Shown here: piece by piece, positions 1 to 5,951 of the stretch
How positions within the stretch are numbered: position 1 is the first letter of the stretch
Layout: each line of letters begins with the position of its first letter
From: Alphaproteobacteria bacterium
GTDB lineage: Bacteria; Pseudomonadota; Alphaproteobacteria; G02398745; G023898745
Reading direction: 5' to 3'
Length of the DNA stretch: 9,236 bases
Assembly (NCBI GenBank): GCA_027366195.1
Contig: DAHXKW010000016.1
Location: forward strand, 1 to 9,236
The notes under the pieces: model-generated
What the model was told of the DNA's origin: nothing
Seen by the model: only the letters and a program-made list of their open reading frames with translations
Databases searched by the model: none
Made by a program: the position numbers and the translations under genes

Positions 1-1
1 T

Positions 2-121
2 CTTTGGCATTTGGGCGCAAAAATAGGAAGAAAACTCTTGGCACATACTGTCTGCTTGAGGATCAATGGAGATCTCAACCCATATATGCCTTTGCAGATT
101 GAAAGAATTTTAGCCTTCTAA
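2..121 (+). CDS. Possible 3' end of an unidentified gene (partial at left edge)
   Basis: A plus-strand frame is open from the left edge to a TAA at 119-121, about 39 codons, ending in ...NPYMPLQIERILAF. It would converge on lepB. I recognise no family, and a frame this short can be open by chance. Codon third positions are not clearly more AT-rich than the other positions, so coding character is weak. On the opposite strand a short frame starting at 46 (MCQEFSSYFCAQMPK) is also open to the edge, so the gene could lie on either strand, or there may be none. Sequence to the left of the window would decide. Confidence 0.25.
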   Translation, partial: LWHLGAKIGRKLLAHTVCLRINGDLNPYMPLQIERILAF

Positions 122-141
122 AAAACTTGCACACTGCGTAA
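120..141 (-). terminator. Weak candidate Rho-independent terminator after lepB
   Basis: Read on the minus strand, TTACGC (141-136), loop AGT and GTGCAA (132-127) form a short stem with one A-C mismatch and one G-U pair. One G and then six T (125-120) follow. It lies 27 bases past the lepB stop. The T-run and position fit a terminator, but the stem is short and weak. Confidence 0.33.
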
Positions 142-167
142 AGAATAAACACTATCTTCAACTTAAC

Positions 168-947
168 CTATACAGGAACGATACCAAACCGTGAAAAGCG
201 TGGATAGAGCTTAAGTTTCCACCAGGTTAATGGGTTTTTGAGCTCTCCTGAGAATTCAAAAGTGAAAGACATAAGAATATATCGACCTTTCCCGATCAAT
301 CTATCCATATGGATAGGGCCAAAAAAACGTCCATCCCAAGAACGATTTCTGTTGTCGCCAATAGGCAAAAAATGATTTTCAGGCACAACTATTTCATAAG
401 TGTTATGCGCAGAATCATTTGCACGTTCTTCAGGAGAGTCCTTTACAACAATGATATTATGCTTCAATCCGTTATCTAAAGTTTCTTCATATTGATTGAC
501 CATTTTAACCTGCTTATCTTCATCATCAAAAAAACGGTAAGGCTCAACGGGTTGATAAGCGCATTTAACACCATTAATAGAAAGAATCCCATAATCAAAT
601 TTAATTCGATCACCAGGAAGACCAATGCAACGTTTCACAAAATCAATTTTTTCATTCTGCGGGTTGTTAAAGACTACGATATCCCCACGTTTTGGCATTT
701 TCGCCCATTTGCGCCCATTAAAAAAACTCAAATGAAAAGGCATACCATATTTAGAATAACCATAGGCACTTTTGTCCACGATAATCATATCCCCAATTAA
801 TAAAGTTGGGATCATGGACCCCGAGGGGATTAAAAAATGTTGATATAAAAACAAGCGAACAAAAATAAGCAAACCAACTACTATGACCAATATCTTACTG
901 CTACGCCAGATAGACCGTTCATTCGGCTCTGGAAACAAACTCGCCAT
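168..947 (-). CDS. lepB: Signal peptidase I (leader peptidase)
   Basis: This is the membrane-anchored serine/lysine protease that removes signal peptides from exported proteins after Sec or Tat translocation. The 259 aa fit the family. A single N-terminal membrane segment spans about residues 18-36. The family boxes appear in order: PSGSMIPTL with nucleophile Ser44; KRGDIVVF (86-93); FVKRCIGLPGD with general base Lys105; and the late box GDNRNRSWDGR at 197-207, a variant of the usual GDNRxxSxDSR. The stretch at about 139-183 is charged and looks like a surface insertion between boxes. The ATG at 947 starts right before the membrane segment; no strong Shine-Dalgarno precedes it. A perfect TATAAT lies 29 bases upstream. 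It is divergent from ftsY, another export gene. In many proteobacteria lepB is followed by rnc and era; the sequence downstream shows neither within the window. Identification is secure. Confidence 0.97.
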   Translation of the reverse strand: MASLFPEPNERSIWRSSKILVIVVGLLIFVRLFLYQHFLIPSGSMIPTLLIGDMIIVDKSAYGYSKYGMPFHLSFFNGRKWAKMPKRGDIVVFNNPQNEKIDFVKRCIGLPGDRIKFDYGILSINGVKCAYQPVEPYRFFDDEDKQVKMVNQYEETLDNGLKHNIIVVKDSPEERANDSAHNTYEIVVPENHFLPIGDNRNRSWDGRFFGPIHMDRLIGKGRYILMSFTFEFSGELKNPLTWWKLKLYPRFSRFGIVPV

Positions 948-975
948 TATCGTACAGGTTAAAGGTATATATGCT

Positions 976-981
976 ATTATA
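976..981 (-). promoter_or_regulatory. -10 box of a candidate lepB promoter
   Basis: On the minus strand the bases read TATAAT, a perfect sigma-70-type -10 hexamer. It would give a 5' UTR of about 20 bases before the lepB ATG at 947. The matching -35 position holds only a poor hexamer (about AAGATA), so the promoter would rely on its -10 or on an activator. It overlaps the candidate ftsY -10 on the other strand. Confidence 0.5.
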
Positions 982-983
982 CT
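978..983 (+). promoter_or_regulatory. -10 box of a candidate ftsY promoter
   Basis: TATACT on the plus strand differs from consensus at one base. It lies 27 bases before the GTG start of ftsY, giving a UTR of about 20 bases. The -35 region near 955-960 is poor (CAGGTT). It is the best -10 candidate in the 63-bp divergent gap, but the call rests on this one hexamer. Confidence 0.35.
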
Positions 984-1010
984 ACATATAAAGGTTTTTA
1001 TCTTCTGTTT

Positions 1011-1880
1011 GTGTGGAATCAGATAAAAAATATCTTTAAAAGCGTCAAAAATTTATTTGAAAATAATAACGAATTCAAATCTTTTCAAAACGAACTTGAG
1101 GTTTTATTAATCAGTCAAGATGTTAATATCAAAACTGCTCAAAAACTCGTCAACTCTCTATCTCCATCCCTATCCTCTGACGAAATAATTGAAGAATTAA
1201 AAGGTGCAATTGCAAAAATACTCTTACCTTGCGAAAAAAAATTTAAGTCGCCTAATGTTCCTTTAGCTACGATTTTATTTTGCGGTGTAAACGGTGGGGG
1301 CAAAACAACGACTATAGCTAAAATGGCCCATTATCTTGCAAAAAATAACAAAGTTGGAATGGTTGCAGCCGACACTTTTAGGGCGGCCGCCATTGAACAG
1401 CTGGTAGCATGGGGAAATAAGTTATCAGTTCCTGTATTTACAGGGACCTTAAACAGTGATCCCGCCAGTATCATTTTTCAGTCTATTGATTGGGCGCAAG
1501 AACAAAAATTAAATATGCTACTAATTGATACAGCTGGTCGCCTGCAAAACAAAAAAAATCTGATGGAAGAATTATCAAAAATCAAACGCGTTATTCAAAA
1601 ACAGATACCGAATGGTCCACACGAAACAATTTTGGTTCTTGATGGCACAACTGGTTCTAATATTTTAAGCCAGACTGAAATTTTTAATAGTGTTACCCCA
1701 TTAACCGGAATTGTTATGACAAAATTAGATGGAACAGCAAGAGGTGGCGGGCTAATTAGTTTAGCCGCTCAATTTAAGTTACCTATCTACTTTTTAGGCA
1801 CAGGAGAAAAAGTCAATGATCTAGAGCCATTTTCTGCGGAAAAATTTTCTTCTGATTTACTTGACAATTCATCTCTTTGA
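1011..1880 (+). CDS. ftsY: Signal recognition particle receptor FtsY (SRP GTPase)
   Basis: This GTPase receives the Ffh-4.5S RNA-ribosome complex at the membrane for co-translational insertion. The 289 aa contain a short N domain (about 1-80) and the G domain with all SRP-GTPase motifs: P-loop GVNGGGKTTT (92-101), DTFRAAAIEQL (121-131), DTAGR (173-177), DGTTGSN (211-217, usually DATTGQN), TKLDGTARGG (237-246) and GTGEKVNDLEPF (263-274). The long acidic A domain of E. coli FtsY is absent; a short basic N-terminus (MWNQIKNIFKSVKNLF) probably serves as the membrane-contacting helix. The start is GTG at 1011: no other start codon exists in frame before the stop at 960, and no Shine-Dalgarno is evident. 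dnaB follows 53 bases after the stop on the same strand and may be co-transcribed. Confidence 0.96.
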   Translation: MWNQIKNIFKSVKNLFENNNEFKSFQNELEVLLISQDVNIKTAQKLVNSLSPSLSSDEIIEELKGAIAKILLPCEKKFKSPNVPLATILFCGVNGGGKTTTIAKMAHYLAKNNKVGMVAADTFRAAAIEQLVAWGNKLSVPVFTGTLNSDPASIIFQSIDWAQEQKLNMLLIDTAGRLQNKKNLMEELSKIKRVIQKQIPNGPHETILVLDGTTGSNILSQTEIFNSVTPLTGIVMTKLDGTARGGGLISLAAQFKLPIYFLGTGEKVNDLEPFSAEKFSSDLLDNSSL

Positions 1881-1933
1881 CACGGAATTAAAGAGGAATT
1901 TATAGTAAATCACTAAATGGTGGTTTTGTGCTC

Positions 1934-3373
1934 ATGTCTACATCAAACGTTGTCCCTATCCAACCTAAAGAAAACAAACCACACAACATCGCTCTAGAAC
2001 AATCTTTGCTGGGTGCTTTGTTAACGCGTAACAAACGCATCGAAGATATCGTGGAATTTTTAGAACCAGAACATTTTTCGGAACGGATCCATGGCGACAT
2101 CTACCGTGCCATCAGAACATTGTTCGAACAAGGAAGAACGGCTGATGATAAAACTTTAGCTCAATATTTCATAGGTGATAAAACTTTTGAAGAATCTGGG
2201 GGCACGAATTATTTAAAAAGCTTATTAGATTCTGTTGTTTCTTTTGTTCATGTCAAAGATTATGGCGAAAGCATATACGATATGCATCTACGTCGATCTT
2301 TGATCGATTTAGGCGATACAATTATTGACGAAGCACAACACCCCAAACCTGATACACGTGCCTTAGATACAGTTGAAGAGATTGAAAAACAACTTTTCAA
2401 CCTAGTATCTTTAGGATCTACGCAAAAAAATATTGTTTCTTTTACCGATGCTTTGAGCGAAGCGATCGCACGCGCTGAAATTGCCTATAAACGTGATAGC
2501 CATATTATTGGTATTACAACAGGTTTTTTAGATATGGACCGAATGCTTGGCGGACTTCATCCCAGTGACTTGGTTATTATCGCGGGAAGACCTTCTATGG
2601 GAAAAACAGCTCTCGCTACCAATATTGCATTTAGTGCTGCCAAAGCTTTTAAAACAGACCAGGACGAACACTCCGAAGGGGGACCTGTAGCATTTTTCTC
2701 CCTTGAAATGTCATCCGAACAATTGGCAGGCCGTATTTTATCTTCAGAATCTGGGATTCCTTCAGACTGCATACGACGCGGAGAATTAAAATTCGAAGAT
2801 TTTCCAAAATTTATGAATATTGCACGCGAACTTAGCCAACTACCTTTATATATTGATGACACGCCTGGCCTTAGTGTTACCGCTTTAAGAAATAGAGCAC
2901 GACGTATGAAACGTCAATACAATATAAAAATGATTGTGATTGATTATTTACAACTTTTATCAGGTGGTGGGAATAAAAAGAGCAATGAAAACCGTGTACA
3001 AGAAATTTCTGAAATCACTCGCGCTTTGAAAGGACTCGCTAAAGAATTAGATTTGCCTATAGTGGCCCTATCCCAGCTATCTCGTGCCGTTGAACAGCGT
3101 GAGGATAAAAAACCACAGTTAGCGGACTTACGCGAATCTGGAACCATCGAGCAAGATGCCGATGTAGTTATGTTCATCTACAGACAAGAATATTACGAAT
3201 CCCGTAAACAGCCAGAGTCTGGTACTGACGAACATTTAGCCTGGCTTGAACGCATGGAAAGAATCCATAACAAAGCAGAGGTTATTGTAGCCAAACAACG
3301 TCACGGTCCAATTGGATCTATACCACTTTACTATGATGCACGACTTGTGAAGTTCGGTAACTTAATGAAATAA
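1934..3373 (+). CDS. dnaB: Replicative DNA helicase DnaB
   Basis: This hexameric 5'-3' helicase unwinds the replication fork and recruits primase. From the ATG at 1934 it is 479 aa, a normal length with no intein. The N-terminal primase-binding domain begins at about residue 16 (PHNIALEQSLLGALL). A linker runs over about 110-170. The RecA-like domain carries Walker A GRPSMGKT (218-225), SLEMSSEQLAGRIL, Walker B IVIDYLQLL with Asp337, LSQLSRAVEQRED, and a late AKQRHGPIGS segment. The loop before that segment (GTDEHLAWLERMERIHNKAEV) looks alphaproteobacterial. An in-frame GTG two codons earlier (1928) is possible, but GGTGG at 1919-1923 is only 4 bases from it and 10 from the ATG, so the ATG is preferred. 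Its last 12 bases overlap the 3' end of the opposing ABC ATPase gene. Confidence 0.97.
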   Translation: MSTSNVVPIQPKENKPHNIALEQSLLGALLTRNKRIEDIVEFLEPEHFSERIHGDIYRAIRTLFEQGRTADDKTLAQYFIGDKTFEESGGTNYLKSLLDSVVSFVHVKDYGESIYDMHLRRSLIDLGDTIIDEAQHPKPDTRALDTVEEIEKQLFNLVSLGSTQKNIVSFTDALSEAIARAEIAYKRDSHIIGITTGFLDMDRMLGGLHPSDLVIIAGRPSMGKTALATNIAFSAAKAFKTDQDEHSEGGPVAFFSLEMSSEQLAGRILSSESGIPSDCIRRGELKFEDFPKFMNIARELSQLPLYIDDTPGLSVTALRNRARRMKRQYNIKMIVIDYLQLLSGGGNKKSNENRVQEISEITRALKGLAKELDLPIVALSQLSRAVEQREDKKPQLADLRESGTIEQDADVVMFIYRQEYYESRKQPESGTDEHLAWLERMERIHNKAEVIVAKQRHGPIGSIPLYYDARLVKFGNLMK

Positions 3374-3964
3374 TTTTCCATTTTCTATCTCAACACGCAT
3401 AAAACCTGAACGACTTTTTATCAAACTTAAATCATGCGTAACAAGAATAACAGTCATGTTTTGCTCTTTTGTTAAATCAATAACTTCATCCATCAGTAAG
3501 AGCGTTGTTTCTGGATCTAAAGCACTAGTAAATTCATCTAACAGTAAAATATCAGATTTCATCATTAAACGCATATATAAGGCAAGTCTTTGACGCTCTC
3601 CACCCGATAAACGACTGACCGTTGTATAGGGTGACGGTTTACTTTTGAAACGACTAAGATATTGTTGGATTGTACTATAAATTTTATTAACTGAACGTTT
3701 TCCACAAAACAACTGAAAGTTTTCTAAAATTGTTAATCCACAAAATAAATTGTCATTAATGTTTTGATGCAAGATCACTGATTTACCTGCTTTGTCGATA
3801 TCAGGATGTCCTTCTTGTATTAATTTAAGCAATGTCGATTTTCCCGAACCATTATGCCCTGTAATCATGACACATTGCCCCTTAGGGATAGATAAAGATA
3901 TATTTTTTAATATTGTTCGATCCTCTATGGTATGGGTAAGATTATGAATGGATATACTATTCAT
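3362..3964 (-). CDS. ABC transporter ATP-binding protein (TrpZ-like, COG1101 type)
   Basis: This is the cytoplasmic ATPase that would drive the importer encoded with the two upstream genes. The 200 aa hold one complete nucleotide-binding domain: Walker A GHNGSGKST (36-44), Q-loop Gln67, signature LSGGERQR (119-126), Walker B ILLLDE (139-144), D-loop SALD (147-150) and switch His177 in THDLS. All catalytic residues are present. It is shorter than the roughly 250-260 aa usual for this transporter group; the region between Q-loop and signature (68-116) is compact, so the helical subdomain looks trimmed. Its ATG overlaps the permease TGA (ATGA, 4 bp), implying translational coupling. The gene order and partners, rather than the ATPase itself, point to the TrpXYZ-like group. 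The 3' end overlaps dnaB. Confidence 0.9.
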   Translation of the reverse strand: MNSISIHNLTHTIEDRTILKNISLSIPKGQCVMITGHNGSGKSTLLKLIQEGHPDIDKAGKSVILHQNINDNLFCGLTILENFQLFCGKRSVNKIYSTIQQYLSRFKSKPSPYTTVSRLSGGERQRLALYMRLMMKSDILLLDEFTSALDPETTLLLMDEVIDLTKEQNMTVILVTHDLSLIKSRSGFMRVEIENGKLFH

Positions 3965-4746
3965 GACTTGCTCCGTAACATCGCAATAAGAACAACACCA
4001 ATCAAAAGCCGTAAATATATTGTGCTCACATCTAACATCAAAAACATATGAGATGAAAAGAAGTAGCTAAAAACAACAAAGGCACACGCTAGTACCTGTT
4101 TTACAATTGATTCTGTAATTAATGCGCCCGCTACAAGTACCGTCCCTATACCCAGCAAAGATAAACCCTGATTCATATATAAATCGATATACCCTTGGTG
4201 TAATGTAGTTAATAATCCGGAAACACAAGCCAGTATATTACTGATACATAGCGCCAGAGTTCTGTATGCTTCCTTTTTATGAAATAATTCCTGAAATAGA
4301 TTTGAATTGTCTCCAAAGGCTTTTAACTTTAATCCAACCTGAGAACGTAATAACGTATATAGAAATATCACAATCATTGAAACAATGACCCCATTTATCC
4401 ACACAGGCATATAGACTGTTACAGGAATATGCGGACGCCCCATAATCAACAAATTAATACTAAAAAACATAAATACAGAAATAATACCTGCCATAAGAGA
4501 AGTCATACGATCATGGTTTTGTATTAAGCTGACAAAACCACCTGTTATAAGGCCACCCATAGCTCCAAATACTAAAGCTAACCACGTGGGCATGTACGCG
4601 AGCAAATTCACAAAAATAGCAGGCCCCATAAGGAAAGAACTTTCTACGGTTAAATCAGTTAATCTCGCGATGCGGTAACTTAATAACAACCCTAAACTAA
4701 AAGGTAAAAAGAGCAGAGTTTGCTCTAGGCTGGCTGATAAAATCAT
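3961..4746 (-). CDS. ABC transporter permease (TrpY-like, COG4120 type)
   Basis: This is an inner-membrane channel subunit. The 261 aa are very hydrophobic, with about eight to nine membrane segments (near 8-24, 36-52, 54-75, 83-103, 114-134, 162-181, 196-214, 216-232, 243-257). The cytoplasmic stretch VGLKLKAFGDNSNLFQELF (137-155) matches the GLxLxAxGDN coupling loop of branched-chain/sugar-type permeases. The following GYIDLYMNQGLSLLGIGTV (185-203) fits the TrpY-like subgroup, which pairs with a COG2984 binding protein. It starts 2 bases after the binding-protein stop and overlaps the ATPase start by 4 bases, so the three genes form one operon. One permease gene implies a homodimeric channel. 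Substrate cannot be read from sequence: tryptophan is known for the streptococcal member only. Confidence 0.87.
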   Translation of the reverse strand: MILSASLEQTLLFLPFSLGLLLSYRIARLTDLTVESSFLMGPAIFVNLLAYMPTWLALVFGAMGGLITGGFVSLIQNHDRMTSLMAGIISVFMFFSINLLIMGRPHIPVTVYMPVWINGVIVSMIVIFLYTLLRSQVGLKLKAFGDNSNLFQELFHKKEAYRTLALCISNILACVSGLLTTLHQGYIDLYMNQGLSLLGIGTVLVAGALITESIVKQVLACAFVVFSYFFSSHMFLMLDVSTIYLRLLIGVVLIAMLRSKS

Positions 4747-4748
4747 AG

Positions 4749-5633
4749 CTAGTTAACCACCCGCACATTATATTGACCTGCTCCTTTATAAATTTGTTCT
4801 TTTAGATGTTCAGGTGTACGCTCGCTTACCAAATAAGTCGGCGCCAACGTGTGTACATGAGGAATTTTTTGACCATCAATAACAGCCGCTACCATGTCAG
4901 CACCTTGCTTACCTATCTCACACTCTGAAACACCAAAAGCATAATTTGCACCAGCTTTTACAGACCCTTCATCACAAACAATTAAAGCAATATTAAGTTG
5001 CCGAGCTTTTTTTATAAGCAAATCTAATCCAGAAACGACAGTTAAATCTTTTAGGATAAGGATAGCTTCCCCGCTAATATGCTCGCACACAGTTTGTAAA
5101 TCATTCGAATTTATGATGGGAAGACATTGTAACTCCTTCCCTCCTTGCTTCATCAGAGTTTGTAAAGCTCTAACCTCACCAAAAATTTTATCATCTTGGG
5201 CATGTATTAAGGTGATTTTTTTCATGTTTGGGAAAATGGTTATCAAAGATTTATAAAGTGTTTCTGGCCCAATTTCATCTTCAACAACATACGTAGATTT
5301 ATTCGCAAAATTACCATACGCCGCCAATCCAAAAATTATAGCATTCTTACATAAATTTTGTGCGGCCTTCGTCAATGACACCCCTACGGTTGCTACGTAC
5401 GGCACCTTCTGCGCATCTAACGACTTAAGAATACTTTGCATAATATTAGGATCACCCAATCCCTTTTTTATAAGGATTTTATAATTGGGATGAGATTTTT
5501 TGAGTTCTGACACAAAACCATCTTGAATATCAATCATGGCTGGCGCTTCAACAGGAAGAATTAAAGCAATTGTTTTTGAGGAATCTTGGCAAGCAATAAA
5601 AAACGCTGCCAAACAAGTTAGATAGTAACGCAT
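4749..5633 (-). CDS. ABC transporter substrate-binding protein, probable lipoprotein (TrpX-like, COG2984 type)
   Basis: This captures the substrate for the permease/ATPase encoded next. The start is taken as the ATG at 5633 (294 aa) because GGAG lies 6 bases upstream of it. The ATG four codons earlier (5645, 298 aa, MEKKM...) would contain that Shine-Dalgarno inside its own codons and has none of its own. From 5633 the protein begins with a short signal MRYYLTCLAAFFIAC. Cys15 is a plausible lipidation site, though Phe at -3 is not ideal. The mature part starts with TIALILPVEAPAMIDIQDGF, the type of strand-helix start seen in the ABC_sub_bind family. The late segment CDEGSVKAGANYAFGVSECEIGKQGADM is the family's hinge/ligand-side region. 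It is first in a three-gene operon. Confidence 0.87.
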   Translation of the reverse strand: MRYYLTCLAAFFIACQDSSKTIALILPVEAPAMIDIQDGFVSELKKSHPNYKILIKKGLGDPNIMQSILKSLDAQKVPYVATVGVSLTKAAQNLCKNAIIFGLAAYGNFANKSTYVVEDEIGPETLYKSLITIFPNMKKITLIHAQDDKIFGEVRALQTLMKQGGKELQCLPIINSNDLQTVCEHISGEAILILKDLTVVSGLDLLIKKARQLNIALIVCDEGSVKAGANYAFGVSECEIGKQGADMVAAVIDGQKIPHVHTLAPTYLVSERTPEHLKEQIYKGAGQYNVRVVN

Positions 5634-5639
5634 TTTTTT

Positions 5640-5643
5640 CTCC
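5640..5643 (-). promoter_or_regulatory. Ribosome binding site that fixes the start of the binding-protein gene
   Basis: On the minus strand GGAG followed by six A leads directly to the ATG at 5633. The spacing is ideal, while the earlier in-frame ATG (5645) overlaps this site. It therefore favours the shorter protein. Confidence 0.6.
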
Positions 5644-5660
5644 ATAGATAACGTGATTAA

Positions 5661-5678
5661 TTTATTTGTTTAAATAAA
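5661..5678. repeat. AT-only inverted repeat upstream of the ABC operon
   Basis: TTTATTT (5661-5667) and AAATAAA (5672-5678) are perfect inverted copies separated by GTTT. They lie 16-33 bases before the earlier ATG of the binding-protein gene, so an operator or RNA hairpin is possible. In DNA this AT-rich such a repeat can also be chance. Confidence 0.35.
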
Positions 5679-5725
5679 CCGCCATCGCCATCGCTTGGAA
5701 AAAAACATTTTTAATTTTAACAATC

Positions 5726-5739
5726 TTCTTCAATTCTAG
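5726..5739 (+). repeat. Left copy of 14-bp direct repeat flanking the unrecognised gene
   Basis: TTCTTCAATTCTAG occurs here and, identically, at 7070-7083, where its last three bases are the stop codon of the unrecognised gene. The match ends on both sides (C/G here, T/T there). A 14-bp repeat could be chance in 9 kb of AT-rich DNA, but the two copies bracket exactly one gene. Confidence 0.45.
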
Positions 5740-5816
5740 GATAATACATTATTGAGGAACACGCAAAAATGGAACTGTTAAATTATACGAAAAAATAAAA
5801 TTCAAACATGCGAGAA

Positions 5817-5844
5817 TTCATAAACATGAAAATTTATTTATAAT
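5817..5844 (+). promoter_or_regulatory. Candidate promoter of the unrecognised gene
   Basis: TTCATA (5817-5822, four of six matches to TTGACA), 16-base spacer, then a perfect TATAAT (5839-5844). Transcription would start near 5852, before both possible start codons (5886 and 5908). The promoter lies inside the segment bracketed by the 14-bp repeats. Confidence 0.45.
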
Positions 5845-5885
5845 TTAAAAAACTCTTCATCTTTTTTTGATAGACTGTCTTTACG

Positions 5886-5951
5886 ATGGAATTTTTCTTT
5901 AATTCATATGATCCTGTTCAGCCTTTTTCTTATCATGGCCCATATAAAAAA
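5886..5951 (+). other. Possible true N-terminus of the unrecognised gene, out of frame by one base
   Basis: From ATG 5886 the frame reads MEFFFNSYDPVQPFSYHGPYKK and then, if not corrected, continues to a stop about 20 codons later. Removing one A from the run 5946-5951 fuses it to MQRVQDIPYLDVW of the main frame. The composition looks more protein-like than the MILFSLFLIMAHIKK start of the main frame. A sequencing error, a real frameshift mutation or slippage on the A-run could each explain it. Confidence 0.4.

Larger units (their letters stand above)
5646..5885. other. AT-rich divergent intergenic region
   Basis: This is the longest gap in the window, about 240 bases, between the ABC operon (left) and the unrecognised gene (right). 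It holds an AT inverted repeat at 5661-5678, a GCCATC tandem doublet (5682-5693), the left copy of a 14-bp direct repeat (5726-5739), minus-strand -10-like boxes TATTAT (5746-5741) and TATAAT (5787-5782) for the ABC operon, and a plus-strand promoter candidate at 5817-5844. No tRNA, terminator or riboswitch-like fold was recognised. Confidence 0.6.

Noticed and set aside
1..167. The rnc start codon expected after lepB in many proteobacteria
   Set aside because: The minus-strand ATGs near 46 and 10 do not lead into an RNase III-like N-terminus and have no ribosome binding site.
492..800. A 102-codon plus-strand frame antisense to lepB, and similar antisense frames in dnaB (1900-2100, 2557-2862, 2944-3177), fabI (7492-7770, 7954-8142), the DciA-like gene (7112-7336) and topA (8577-8765, 8811-8993)
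   Set aside because: All lie opposite strongly conserved genes and show no family features, start signals or plausible composition; they are shadows of the coding strand.
5664..5690. A 9-codon minus-strand frame (MAMAVYLNK) ahead of the binding-protein gene, considered as an attenuation leader
   Set aside because: It has no Shine-Dalgarno, no run of a regulatory amino-acid codon and no following terminator-antiterminator pair.
5769..5798. A 9-codon plus-strand frame (MELLNYTKK) in the intergenic region
   Set aside because: Too short, no ribosome binding site, and expected by chance in a region this AT-rich.
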